Positions 8,725 through 17,397 of a stretch of DNA of 35,989 nt are shown here, piece after piece (position 1 is the first letter of the stretch; every line of letters begins with the position of its first letter). The notes under the pieces are model-generated. The model was not told the DNA's origin, searched no databases, and saw nothing but the letters and a program-made list of their open reading frames with translations. Source of the stretch: Bacteroidales bacterium (GTDB lineage Bacteria; Bacteroidota; Bacteroidia; Bacteroidales; 4484-276); NCBI GenBank assembly GCA_021740425.1, contig JAIOZV010000011.1, positions 1 to 35,989 of the forward strand. The letters are read 5' to 3'. A program made the translations under genes and the position numbers.

Positions 8725-11700
8725 TTATTCATTAACTAAAACCTTTCTGAGATATGTATGCTGAGCGGTTTTCACCTGGATGAAATACACGCCCGGTTTC
8801 AAAGCTTCAAGCTGAAGCTGAATGTTTTTACTGTTTTTGCCTGCCACTTCCAGGTGCTTTCTGCCAAAGTAATCCCACAAGATAACCTGCTGCATCAAAT
8901 CTGCTGATCGGATGTTCAGGATGTCCGTCGCAGGATTGGGATAAACGTCGAGCCTTTCCATTCCGGGTTCATGAATGCCTGTAACAATATCAACCAGTAT
9001 GCACTCCGGCTCGGAAGTAAGTGTATCGTAAACTGTCTCCACGCAGTATTCGTGTTGCGGGGCTGTTGGGCTTTCATCCGTAAAAAGGGTATCGGTGGTA
9101 AAAGCAAGAAATTCGCCGTCGCGGTAGATATTGTACCCGGTCAATGTCTCGGTAAAAATCTGTTCGTGCTTAAAATCGTCAACATAAAAATTTGCCGGTG
9201 CAGGCTGGAATAAATCAACGGCGCCGAACTGATTGTTGTTTCCTGCGCCCCATACGCCCGTGCTCCATTGCCATGAATGCACCACTTCGTCATTTAGCCA
9301 GATTTCGGCCAGGTCGTCGTCAAGGTTGATGAAGCTGGAAACTTTCAACCAGGTGTCGTGGTCGAAGGTAAAGGAAGCCACTGCCTGTCCGCCACCGTCG
9401 ATCTCGCCGTTTCCGTCGGTATTGAAATACACCTGGGCGCCCCATTCGTAAATATTGGGTTCAAAGTGCTGCATCAAAACGAGTGATCCGCTGTTTTCTT
9501 CGGGTATCAGCATCCGGTAGTCGATCAGATGTTTGCCGAGGTTAACATTTCCGGCCGGGTATACCATGTCGTTGCTTTGCTGGAGTTTCATCGACTGTTG
9601 CGGGCTATATGCATAATCCTGCGAGGCCGTGGCATCTTCCGCCGATCCGGGTTGCCCGGTCCAGGTCGTCCACACATCGCTGTTTTCTGCAATATAGGCC
9701 CCGTTTTCGAACCCTTCAAAATCATCACTGAAAATATCGTAAGATGAGGGTGGCTCCGACCAGTACAGGAATGCCTGGTCATTGTATGACTCACCCGACA
9801 GGTTTTCCGGTGCGGGCAGGGGGCTCGGAATATTGGTCACGAATTTATCAGCACAGTCGTTGTCGGGGTTTTCGTCTCCTTCGAGCAGGGTGCAGGCGGT
9901 GATGATGTAAGTGGAGTCAGATACCGAAAAATCCGCCGGTGTTTCAAAGGTATAGTTCACCCTGGTGTTGGGAGGGATGGTTCCGGTAAATGTTTCAGTT
10001 ACTGATTCGCCACCGCTGATGCTGTAGGAAACCTCAAAGTTACTTTGCGGGTTCTGGCTCAGGTTATTTATTCTCACGGTGATGTATTCTTCCTCGCCAA
10101 GATAGGGGGCCGTTTGCGGTTGAGGAATCCCGATTACGGCCAAATCATTTTCAGGAAGGCCGCTCAGATACGGGATGGCAAATCCGGTAATTTCAGGTGA
10201 ACCTGGAAAAGGAGCATAAGGCGTTGCCTGCCCGGTTTCAAAATCCACAACAAACAACCCTGAAGGTGAAACATTGTTCAGGTATCCGGCAATGAAACAT
10301 ACATTGGCATCACGGTCAATGGACATGTCCTGGGCATAATTAAAATCGATACCCAGCGGGCCAATAGCAGTGGCCTCTCCAGTCTCTTTATCGATGGAAT
10401 AAAAGGTATCGTCACCAATATCGAAACCAAATAATTCGCCCTCTGCATCAAAATCAATGGCTATCATCAATTGTCCCGGCGTATTAAAATTCCCCACCAG
10501 TTTGGTTTCACCTGAAACCGGATCGATGGTATATAAATCTGTAACTGTACAGGCATAGAGTTTATCACCATCAAAGGTAATCCCGGAAACGAACTGCATA
10601 TTAAAGGTTGAGATATAATTATTGTCCCCGGTAAGGGGATCTATCTCGTAAAGCTTTGCTCCGTAAGTAATGCCATAAACAAAGCCGCCCGGCATCGCTA
10701 CCGCCCCGGCTATAAAATCCCCATCATCAACCGGAATCAATGAATTCATATTATCAGGATATAACAGGTCAAATTCGACCCAACCCAAAGGATAAGGGAA
10801 ATTGCCGGTAATATCAATGGCAGCGTATGCAAACACTGTTTTGGATTCTTGCACGGAAATGGTTTTTGTGAAACAGTCGTTATCGGGAACTTCATCCCCT
10901 GTTAACTGTGTGCAGGCTTCAATGTCAAACAACCCCTCTTCTGTCATCCATTCATCAAATTCAACCTGCAGGGAGGCATACGGGGCAAGCCCGCTAACAG
11001 TTTTTGTTGATGTGTACCCGTTATTGTTGGTTAAAGTAACATCAAAAGTCTGCGATTCCGTTCCGAAGTTTTTCACGGTTGCCTTTGGCGTAATCGTCCC
11101 GGGTTCAACAATATCGTTTATATCAATGGACACAACACCTGCATCAGTGGTGATGGCTTCGGTGATGTTGATCCGGAAGTCCGCACAGTTCCCATTGCTT
11201 AAGCTTTCACAGGGATCATCCACAGGGATGGCAAGATCGGTACGAAAACGCATGTAGTGTTCACCCAAAGGGGCATTTTCCGGCAGGAAAAAGGTAAATT
11301 CGTATGGTGTCTGCCACTCATCACAATATGCATCATTCACCACGATTTCATCATCCGTGTATTCAAGGTCGTCATTGAAATCCACCCACACTTCAAAATA
11401 GGTTGAAAAAAAACCTGACACCACGGTAAGCGTGTATTCGTATTGCTTGGCAACGTGGTGCACACTATCGGTAAAGTCATGATACCACTCAGGATCTCCT
11501 TCACATAAAATCTCGGGAATATCAATATTGGCCAGGTTCCAGGCGGTCAGCCCGTCGATTTGCTGGCAGCCTACCGTGTAGAGGTTTTCGGTACACAAAC
11601 CGGTTTTTAAAACTTTGGCCGGAAGAAGTCCGTGATTTTCAATAACTGTTGGTTTATAATGCGCCCTTTGTTGAATGATCTCTTGTTTAAGGTTTTTGCT

Positions 11701-11919
11701 TTGTAAGTTGTCGCCGCTGGCGAGGCCTGCAGAGGGGGTTGCTTGGAAGAACGAAACACTTTTAGGCTTCTCCTGCGCTGCAATTGATGATACTGGGAAA
11801 ATCCCGGTAATCATACAAAATACAACGAAAACCAAAAAAATGCCAAGATTGGTTTTGAAACCTAAACCAAAAAAACGAGATGCAATAGTTTCAAATTGAT
11901 TTTTATGTGTGTCGCTCAT
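8725..11919 (-). CDS. Large T9SS-secreted protein with GEVED domain and C-terminal sorting domain
   Basis: The 1064-residue protein starts with an unusually long n-region before a signal peptide (hydrophobic stretch about residues 24-48, ending at IAAQE). Residues about 150-252 form a GEVED-type domain (FEVWVDFNDDLEYTDDE, MRFRTDLAI). Next come two CARDB-like adhesion/Ig modules around 255-355 and 600-690 (each with EACTQL.GDEVPDNDC-like endings), enclosing a propeller-like segment (365-590) with repeats such as LYEIDPLTGD, LYTIDPVSGE and FYSIDKETGE. A laminin-G/concanavalin-like region with a fibronectin-type linker follows. The last 75 residues carry the YPNPATDILNI sorting signal ending in LRKVLVNE, the Por secretion tail of type IX cargo. 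Role on the cell surface or in the medium is unknown; adhesion is an inference. Confidence 0.85.
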   Translation of the reverse strand: MSDTHKNQFETIASRFFGLGFKTNLGIFLVFVVFCMITGIFPVSSIAAQEKPKSVSFFQATPSAGLASGDNLQSKNLKQEIIQQRAHYKPTVIENHGLLPAKVLKTGLCTENLYTVGCQQIDGLTAWNLANIDIPEILCEGDPEWYHDFTDSVHHVAKQYEYTLTVVSGFFSTYFEVWVDFNDDLEYTDDEIVVNDAYCDEWQTPYEFTFFLPENAPLGEHYMRFRTDLAIPVDDPCESLSNGNCADFRINITEAITTDAGVVSIDINDIVEPGTITPKATVKNFGTESQTFDVTLTNNNGYTSTKTVSGLAPYASLQVEFDEWMTEEGLFDIEACTQLTGDEVPDNDCFTKTISVQESKTVFAYAAIDITGNFPYPLGWVEFDLLYPDNMNSLIPVDDGDFIAGAVAMPGGFVYGITYGAKLYEIDPLTGDNNYISTFNMQFVSGITFDGDKLYACTVTDLYTIDPVSGETKLVGNFNTPGQLMIAIDFDAEGELFGFDIGDDTFYSIDKETGEATAIGPLGIDFNYAQDMSIDRDANVCFIAGYLNNVSPSGLFVVDFETGQATPYAPFPGSPEITGFAIPYLSGLPENDLAVIGIPQPQTAPYLGEEEYITVRINNLSQNPQSNFEVSYSISGGESVTETFTGTIPPNTRVNYTFETPADFSVSDSTYIITACTLLEGDENPDNDCADKFVTNIPSPLPAPENLSGESYNDQAFLYWSEPPSSYDIFSDDFEGFENGAYIAENSDVWTTWTGQPGSAEDATASQDYAYSPQQSMKLQQSNDMVYPAGNVNLGKHLIDYRMLIPEENSGSLVLMQHFEPNIYEWGAQVYFNTDGNGEIDGGGQAVASFTFDHDTWLKVSSFINLDDDLAEIWLNDEVVHSWQWSTGVWGAGNNNQFGAVDLFQPAPANFYVDDFKHEQIFTETLTGYNIYRDGEFLAFTTDTLFTDESPTAPQHEYCVETVYDTLTSEPECILVDIVTGIHEPGMERLDVYPNPATDILNIRSADLMQQVILWDYFGRKHLEVAGKNSKNIQLQLEALKPGVYFIQVKTAQHTYLRKVLVNE

Positions 11920-12445
11920 GGGAAAAGATATTTATTTGTTTTGAAATAAAAAAAACTATGCTGGCAAATTTTGAAAATAATAATAATGACTGATTAATCA
12001 GTGATGTAAGATGCAAAATTACTACTCATACTCATTATGTGTTTAATTAAAATGATATTACTTTTGCGCAAATTGAATATTGATAATTTGATTATCGTTA
12101 TCTGATCTGACTTGATGAAAGATAATATTGCGGTTTTAACGTTTCCGGCCAGATAGCGCTAAGGGTTATTCATAATGAATACAAGCTGATATCAATTTGA
12201 AGTTTCTTTACTCCATTTGGACAAATTCCTTGAAAACAAGCGACAGGCGAACATTTGAAAAAGTAATCTAAATAAATCAACTCATTAGTCTATTTGTTTT
12301 CTCAGCAGCCAGTTTTTTTTCGGCAAACCGAACGCTTATTAGGAGCTGCACCAAACATGGCAATGGAAAATAAATAAAAGATAATTTTGCCTTTCGTCTG
12401 ATACACTCACTTTGGCAGCATGTTTTAAAAATTAATTGAACGGTT
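11920..12445. other. 526-bp divergent intergenic region with two perfect dyads
   Basis: No credible gene is present. The region separates the minus-strand T9SS gene from the plus-strand ligase gene, so it should hold both promoters. It is AT-rich. Two perfect dyads stand out: ACTGATTAATCAGT at 11989-12002, and GATAAT-TTG-ATTATC at 12082-12096. TAnnTTTG-like -7 boxes occur on the minus strand at 12014-12021, and on the plus strand at 12059-12066 and 12382-12389. None has a clear -33 TTTG at the preferred spacing. Confidence 0.5.
12382..12389 (+). promoter_or_regulatory. Candidate -7 box for the O-antigen ligase gene
   Basis: TAATTTTG matches the Bacteroidetes -7 consensus TAnnTTTG and lies 57 nt upstream of the ATG at 12446. 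No good -33 element is seen 19-21 nt upstream, so this rests on the -7 match alone. Confidence 0.3.
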
Positions 12446-14374
12446 ATGGCCAACATCTTTTCAACAACACTAAAAGAAAATACAACTAAAGACTACTTGT
12501 TTTTCTTTCTTCTCCTTGCAACGCTCCCTTTTGTTTTCATTCCAAATATTCCCGACCAGATTTTACCGCCTCAGATTACATTTTTGGCGTTATTGCTGTT
12601 GATATTTTTTACCCTGTTCAGCTATGAAAAAACCTTTACCGGACTGATCAAAGATGCTTTTTCAAAACCTTCAATTGTTGTGTGGACGCTCTTTACGTTA
12701 AGTACGATTGTTTCGTTGTTTTATGCACACAACCCTGCGGAGGGTCTTTACGAGAGCGTCAAGACTTTTGCATCGCTTGTTTTGCTCATCATATTCACCG
12801 TTCTTTTCACTATAAACCGAATAAACATCAAAGTTATCGGTATGATTATCATGTTCACTGCGGCAATTGCTGTTTCGATCGGCTTAACGCAATATGTGAA
12901 TTTTGCTGCAACCAAATCCGGCGCTGAGTTGTATCATGCGCTTTACAAGGTTACAGGCTTATTCGGACACAAGAACGAACTGAGCATCACCCTTTTCCTC
13001 ATATTGCCATGGCTGTTTTTTATTGCTTCCGGATTAAAAGGAGTTAGGCGGGTATTGTCAATAATCGTTATCATTAGTAACTTGCTGCTAATTATGATTT
13101 TACAAACCCGATCGGTGTGGTTGGGTCTTGTCGCGTCAATCATTGGGTACGTAATACTTACTTCGCTGACAGGCATAAAAAATGCAAATCGTGCAGAGCA
13201 TCATAAACGCATTGCAAAGAGCTTGTTGTCAGTATCGGTTATCGTTGTATTGGTTCTTTCAACTTTGTTGGCGGCACACAAGTTCACCAATAAGGATTCA
13301 GTACTATCCTTTCAGTTATCCGGTATAACCAACATAATGGAACACAGAAACCTTGAGCGTTACAGCATCTGGAGATCAACGCTTGAAATGTATTCAGATA
13401 ACCCCATTGGTGGAGTGGGAGCCGGAAACTGGAAAATACATATTCCCGTTTATCAAAATGATTATCTTTTGAAGCGAGACCCGGTTGAGACAGCTGCGCC
13501 GATATCCTTTCAAACCTGGTTAAGACCCCACAACGATTTTCTCTGGATTCTTGCAGAACGCGGCCCCCTAAGTTTGCTTTTTTATCTCTCCTTCTTTTTA
13601 CTCCTTTTTTTCAATGGAATCCGCGTTTTACAAAAAGAAATTCCATCCGCCAAAACAAAACTTATTACGTTGTTATTGTGTTCGCTGGCAGGGTACCTTG
13701 TTATTGCGTTGCTAACATTTCCGCTCGAACGGGTTAGTCATCAGGTATTTATTATGGCCGCTGCTTCGCTTATAATATCACAAAGCAAAGTATCCTTTTC
13801 AATCGGGATACCATTCAAATCCGCTTTTATCCAATCAGCCAAATTGGTTTTAATCATTATACTGATTTTTTCATCGGTCTATGGTGTTTTGCTGCTGAGG
13901 TCGGGCTATTATTTATCGAAGGCGATTGACCCGACAAAAACCACCAATGCAATGGAAGTGCTGCGTTTTATTGACAAAGCCCAAACTCCACTGACCACGC
14001 TTGACGCCTTTTCGATACCTTTAAAATATTATTCGGGATTGACTTACATGCGTGCCAATGAATTGGAAATGGCAGAAGAAGAGTTGCTAAAGGCTCATAT
14101 TCAACACCCTAATCATATCAAGCTTAATGAAACCCTGGCGCTTTTGTACATGAGGAAAGGTGACATTGATAAAAGTGAAAACTACATTCGCCGGGCGCTC
14201 GCAATTTTTCCTTTTAACGAACCTGCTCTTATGCGTCTGGCTGCCATATTTTACCTAAAAGAAGACTACGATGCAGCTTACCAAACGCTGCTCCGATGCA
14301 CCAACAGTTCCGGTAATCGGGATTTTGATAAGATCAATTCACGGGTTTTGGAGCAACTCAATCTGGTTGAATGA
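12446..14374 (+). CDS. O-antigen ligase-family membrane protein with C-terminal TPR repeats
   Basis: The 642-residue protein has about 11 membrane segments through residue ~485, then a soluble tail of two to three TPR units (about 520-640; for example GLTYMRANELEMAEEELLKAH, then MRKGDIDKSENYIRRAL). The Wzy_C/O-antigen ligase core is visible: QTRSVWLGLVASIIGY, a large periplasmic loop with IGGVGAGNWKIHIPVY, and RPHNDFLWILAERGPLSLLFY, which carries the H-N-D-F motif and the conserved glycan-transfer histidine. The reaction would be transfer or polymerisation of an undecaprenyl-linked glycan at the inner membrane; specificity is unknown. The ligase/TPR fusion is common in Bacteroidetes. The divergent T9SS gene and the polymerase paralogue downstream support a surface-glycan context. 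Confidence 0.82.
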   Translation: MANIFSTTLKENTTKDYLFFFLLLATLPFVFIPNIPDQILPPQITFLALLLLIFFTLFSYEKTFTGLIKDAFSKPSIVVWTLFTLSTIVSLFYAHNPAEGLYESVKTFASLVLLIIFTVLFTINRINIKVIGMIIMFTAAIAVSIGLTQYVNFAATKSGAELYHALYKVTGLFGHKNELSITLFLILPWLFFIASGLKGVRRVLSIIVIISNLLLIMILQTRSVWLGLVASIIGYVILTSLTGIKNANRAEHHKRIAKSLLSVSVIVVLVLSTLLAAHKFTNKDSVLSFQLSGITNIMEHRNLERYSIWRSTLEMYSDNPIGGVGAGNWKIHIPVYQNDYLLKRDPVETAAPISFQTWLRPHNDFLWILAERGPLSLLFYLSFFLLLFFNGIRVLQKEIPSAKTKLITLLLCSLAGYLVIALLTFPLERVSHQVFIMAAASLIISQSKVSFSIGIPFKSAFIQSAKLVLIIILIFSSVYGVLLLRSGYYLSKAIDPTKTTNAMEVLRFIDKAQTPLTTLDAFSIPLKYYSGLTYMRANELEMAEEELLKAHIQHPNHIKLNETLALLYMRKGDIDKSENYIRRALAIFPFNEPALMRLAAIFYLKEDYDAAYQTLLRCTNSSGNRDFDKINSRVLEQLNLVE

Positions 14375-14389
14375 ACACATTTCGGCAGA

Positions 14390-14424
14390 CTGCTCGGGTT
14401 ACACCAGATGGCAGCATTTTTTTT
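14390..14424 (+). terminator. Possible intrinsic terminator after the ligase gene
   Basis: CTGC at 14390-14393 pairs with GCAG at 14411-14414, with an inner GGT/ACC pairing, and a run of eight T follows at 14417-14424. The stem is short and interrupted, so the call is tentative. Confidence 0.35.
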
Positions 14425-14606
14425 GAATGTCTTTTATGGCAAATCTTGTATCATTAATGATAAACCTTGATGGAAAAAAAGATATAATATTGCGTGCTTT
14501 ATCTTATTGTCAATAATTTAGTTTCCTTTAAACAATATTTAGTTTGATGAAAACAGGTTGCATTAGTATTAAAAGGGGACTGTAATTGCGCATTGATTTT
14601 GAATAA

Positions 14607-16037
14607 ATGTATGTGAAAATAGACTTTTTGCGTATGAATAACTTTGCATCATTTGTGAGAACATCGAAACTGAATGATCCCAACTTGATTTTCGCCATAT
14701 TTCTTGTAGGGTTCTTTATAGATTCGGTGTTGAATTTTTTTCATCCTATTCCTGTATTGGTCCCTTTAATGATGGTGATGCTTCCGATCATTTGGCTTTT
14801 ATCATGGAATTACAAACAATCACTCCCATTTGCTATAGCTTCTTTGGTCTTCATCCTCCCGGCCATCGCTCACAATTTGATATTTGGATTTCATAAGAAG
14901 AACATCTCTGATCTTGTGTTCATTTTAGTTTTTATCGCTATTTACCACTATTATTCAATTAATTCCCTTTCTCTAAAAAACAACACATTATTCATATTTG
15001 CGATCATGATAACGCTGATGTTCAGTTTTACATTTTTCGATCTTGATTCGGGAGCCTGGAAAACTAACAAACCTCATTACGAGGATAATACTGAGAATTT
15101 CGAGCAGCTCCTGTCAATAGCAGAGGAAAGTCAAAGGATGCAAAAAGATACTTTAGCATCGAAAACCACAACATCAGGAAAGGAGAAAACCTCAAAGACC
15201 GGTGATCCACGTTTTTTAAAGGACAAATCAGCTCCTGACGTTCCTCTGCCTCAAATTCTTAAACCGGTAAAGCCTAAGGACATTTTAGAGTATTTGCGAA
15301 CCTATCGTAACGGTCTATTCAGGTTGCCACATATTGCAGCATATTTTTTTGGTTTTCTGCTTTTGTGGTTTTGTTTCCGGTATACTATTACCAAACAACC
15401 CTGGCTAATGGTATTATCAGGATTACTTTTATTGATGATGCTTTTAACCAACGTAAGGACTGTTTTAGTGGCATTAGTCATTTCATTATTGATTTTTGTT
15501 TTCTTCAAAAAAAAGCTGTCTTTCAAAATCGGCATTTTGGCTGTAGTTGCGCTTGTGTTCATTTTCAGGAATCATCTGTATGCTCTTTTCCAGGATACCT
15601 TTCTCAGTTCATACTTTAGTATGCTGATTACTTTTACCGAAAATTTTTCGAGGTTTTCCAGATTCATGCTTTGGAAATCATGGTTTCATGAATTAAGCAA
15701 TTTTGGTGTACTAGATTTTCTGACCGGAAAAAGTTTCTATTCATCCTTAAAAGCCAACTCAAGGAACCTGTTTTTTGCTGAATGGTTCCATAACGATTTT
15801 ATGTCCATAGTTTATGCATACGGCGTTTTTGGCCTCACTGCATTTATTTGGTTCTTCATCAGAATTTATTGTGATCATTCCCGGATAATAAGAAGCAATC
15901 CTTTTGTCTTCATTTTCTATGCCTCCATGGTGCTCACATCATTCCTCAATGGTTATTATTATTACCATCCGGTCTTTCTATTGTATATTTTCATACTCAT
16001 GTCCGAAGAGGTTAATACAAAACCAACATTTAGCTAA
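14607..16037 (+). CDS. Polytopic membrane protein, O-antigen polymerase/ligase-like (paralogue B)
   Basis: This 476-residue protein matches the one at 5406-6830 along its whole length: same N-terminal helices (IFAIFLVGFFIDSVLNFF), GFHKKNISDLVFIL, a long polar insertion (about residues 150-225), FRLPHIAAYFFGFLLLWF, and LWKSWFHELSNF followed by FAEWFHNDFMSIVYAYG. In the 57-residue segment from FSRF to VYAYG I count 34 identities between the two. The W-F-H-N-D-F stretch resembles the Wzy/WaaL motif, so a glycan polymerase is inferred. The ATG at 14607 adds nine residues; the ATG at 14634 (MNNFASF) aligns better with MRNFFTQ of the paralogue and may be the true start. It follows the ligase gene by 232 bp. 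Confidence 0.65.
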   Translation: MYVKIDFLRMNNFASFVRTSKLNDPNLIFAIFLVGFFIDSVLNFFHPIPVLVPLMMVMLPIIWLLSWNYKQSLPFAIASLVFILPAIAHNLIFGFHKKNISDLVFILVFIAIYHYYSINSLSLKNNTLFIFAIMITLMFSFTFFDLDSGAWKTNKPHYEDNTENFEQLLSIAEESQRMQKDTLASKTTTSGKEKTSKTGDPRFLKDKSAPDVPLPQILKPVKPKDILEYLRTYRNGLFRLPHIAAYFFGFLLLWFCFRYTITKQPWLMVLSGLLLLMMLLTNVRTVLVALVISLLIFVFFKKKLSFKIGILAVVALVFIFRNHLYALFQDTFLSSYFSMLITFTENFSRFSRFMLWKSWFHELSNFGVLDFLTGKSFYSSLKANSRNLFFAEWFHNDFMSIVYAYGVFGLTAFIWFFIRIYCDHSRIIRSNPFVFIFYASMVLTSFLNGYYYYHPVFLLYIFILMSEEVNTKPTFS

Positions 16038-16145
16038 TAATCAGGTTGTTATTATACCACAAGAAACAGGTTCAAGAATTATGACGTTCAGTGCTTTTAA
16101 ATTGAAATTGACAAAAACACATTTCGTTCGTTTGGTTTTATTTAC

Positions 16146-16153
16146 TACTTTTG
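16146..16153 (+). promoter_or_regulatory. Candidate -7 box for the AraC-family gene
   Basis: TACTTTTG matches TAnnTTTG about 122 nt upstream of the regulator ATG. The best -33 candidate at proper spacing is TTCG (16123-16126), one mismatch from TTTG. Confidence 0.3.
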
Positions 16154-16275
16154 TAACATAATTTTTAGGGGTTTATTAGTAATCAGATGTAAAGTAGCCA
16201 TAGTTAATATCTTGTTTTTGAGTAAATTGATTTATTTATTAATCACTGGTTGTTTACAACTTTTGATAATATTTC

Positions 16276-17190
16276 ATGACAGACAAAAGGATCAATTATT
16301 ACAAGTACTTCCCTGTATCGGAAGCCGACACAAAGTGGGGTATTTTTATCGAGAATGTCGGCATGTCTCAGGTGCTGAAAGATGAACAATATCCACTTTC
16401 AGGGCATCCCGTCACACACTATTTTACATGGGAAAGAGGTCGCTACCTTAGCAGTTATCAGTTTCTGCTGATCGCTGAGGGTCAAGGGGTGTTTGAATCG
16501 GAAAGTGCAGGCACGCTCAACCTTTTACCGGGATCGGTAATGCTCCTTTATCCCAATGAATGGCACCGTTACCGCCCTCTGAAGCGTACCGGATGGAAAG
16601 AGTACTGGATTGGATTCGACGGCGATACTGCACGGCGATTGGTGGAAGGAAGCGTTTTTAGCATCAACCAGCCTGTATTGTTTATGCGCGATTTTCAGGA
16701 AATACAAAATCTCTTCGACACTGCAATCAGCTTTTCTATGGAGGAGAAAATCGGTTTTCAGCAAATTGTTGTCGGCGTGCTTTTTCAAATTTTTGGTCAT
16801 GTACATTATAACATCAAAAACAGGACCAGGCAAAGCAAATCTTTTATGAAGCAGATAAATCACGCTAAGGAAATCATGCAGGAAAGCATTACCAATGACA
16901 TTGACATACCCGCCATAGCGGACCAATTGAACATCGGGTACGCTTTGTTTCGTAAAAAATTCAAAGAATTTACCGGCCTTTCCCCCAAGCAGTACCTTCT
17001 GCAACTCAGGCTGAACCGCGCCAAATCGCTATTGCTCGGCACCGATCTCCCTGTAAAAATGATCGCCTTCGAAACCGGACACGAAAGTATTTACCACTTC
17101 TCCAAAGTTTTTAAAGAAAAGACCGGTTTAAGTCCGACGCAATTCAGGGAACAGATTATGGAGCAGGGTAATGGCAGTAACAACAGGTAA
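16276..17190 (+). CDS. AraC-family transcriptional regulator, probable rhamnose regulator
   Basis: The 304-residue protein has an N-terminal cupin-type sugar-sensing domain (about residues 20-165; HYFTWERGRYLSSYQFLLIAEGQG, LLPGSVMLLYPNEWHRYRP, WKEYWIGFDG) and a C-terminal AraC double helix-turn-helix (about 195-300). The second half shows IPAIADQLNIGYALFRKKFKEFTGLSPKQYLLQLRLNRAKSLL and the closing FETGHESIYHFSKVFKEKTGLSPTQFR signature. It sits immediately upstream of rhaB in the same direction. In Bacteroides thetaiotaomicron an AraC protein, RhaR, next to the rha operon activates it with rhamnose as inducer. By position I infer the same job here; the ligand is not shown. Confidence 0.88.
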   Translation: MTDKRINYYKYFPVSEADTKWGIFIENVGMSQVLKDEQYPLSGHPVTHYFTWERGRYLSSYQFLLIAEGQGVFESESAGTLNLLPGSVMLLYPNEWHRYRPLKRTGWKEYWIGFDGDTARRLVEGSVFSINQPVLFMRDFQEIQNLFDTAISFSMEEKIGFQQIVVGVLFQIFGHVHYNIKNRTRQSKSFMKQINHAKEIMQESITNDIDIPAIADQLNIGYALFRKKFKEFTGLSPKQYLLQLRLNRAKSLLLGTDLPVKMIAFETGHESIYHFSKVFKEKTGLSPTQFREQIMEQGNGSNNR

Positions 17191-17227
17191 AAACCTGAAA
17201 ACATCCTATTCTTTAACTAATATTCAT

Positions 17228-17253
17228 CATTTGTAATAAATGTGTTACATTTG
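17228..17253 (+). promoter_or_regulatory. Candidate rha promoter/operator
   Basis: TACATTTG at 17246-17253 fits the -7 consensus TAnnTTTG. It is overlapped by a perfect dyad AAATGT-GTT-ACATTT (17238-17252) and by a direct repeat of CATTTG at 17228 and 17248, a 20-bp period close to two helical turns as expected for AraC-type half sites. No canonical -33 box lies 19-21 nt upstream, which would suit an activator-dependent promoter. Function is inferred only. Confidence 0.4.
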
Positions 17254-17397
17254 AACCTAATTATGAAATGAAAATATTATACTAAAATAATTTTAATAAC
17301 TCATTATCAAATGTTTAAAAATTATTTCAGTATAGTTTACAACTCGTTAAGCAGAATAATATTTTTCTTTTTTGATACCTTTTTTATCCTTTTTTGC

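Noticed and set aside
17311..17397. Upstream start for rhaB
   Set aside because: The 29-residue extension is Phe-rich and absent from the family; the ATG at 17398 gives the usual length and an immediate phosphate-binding motif.
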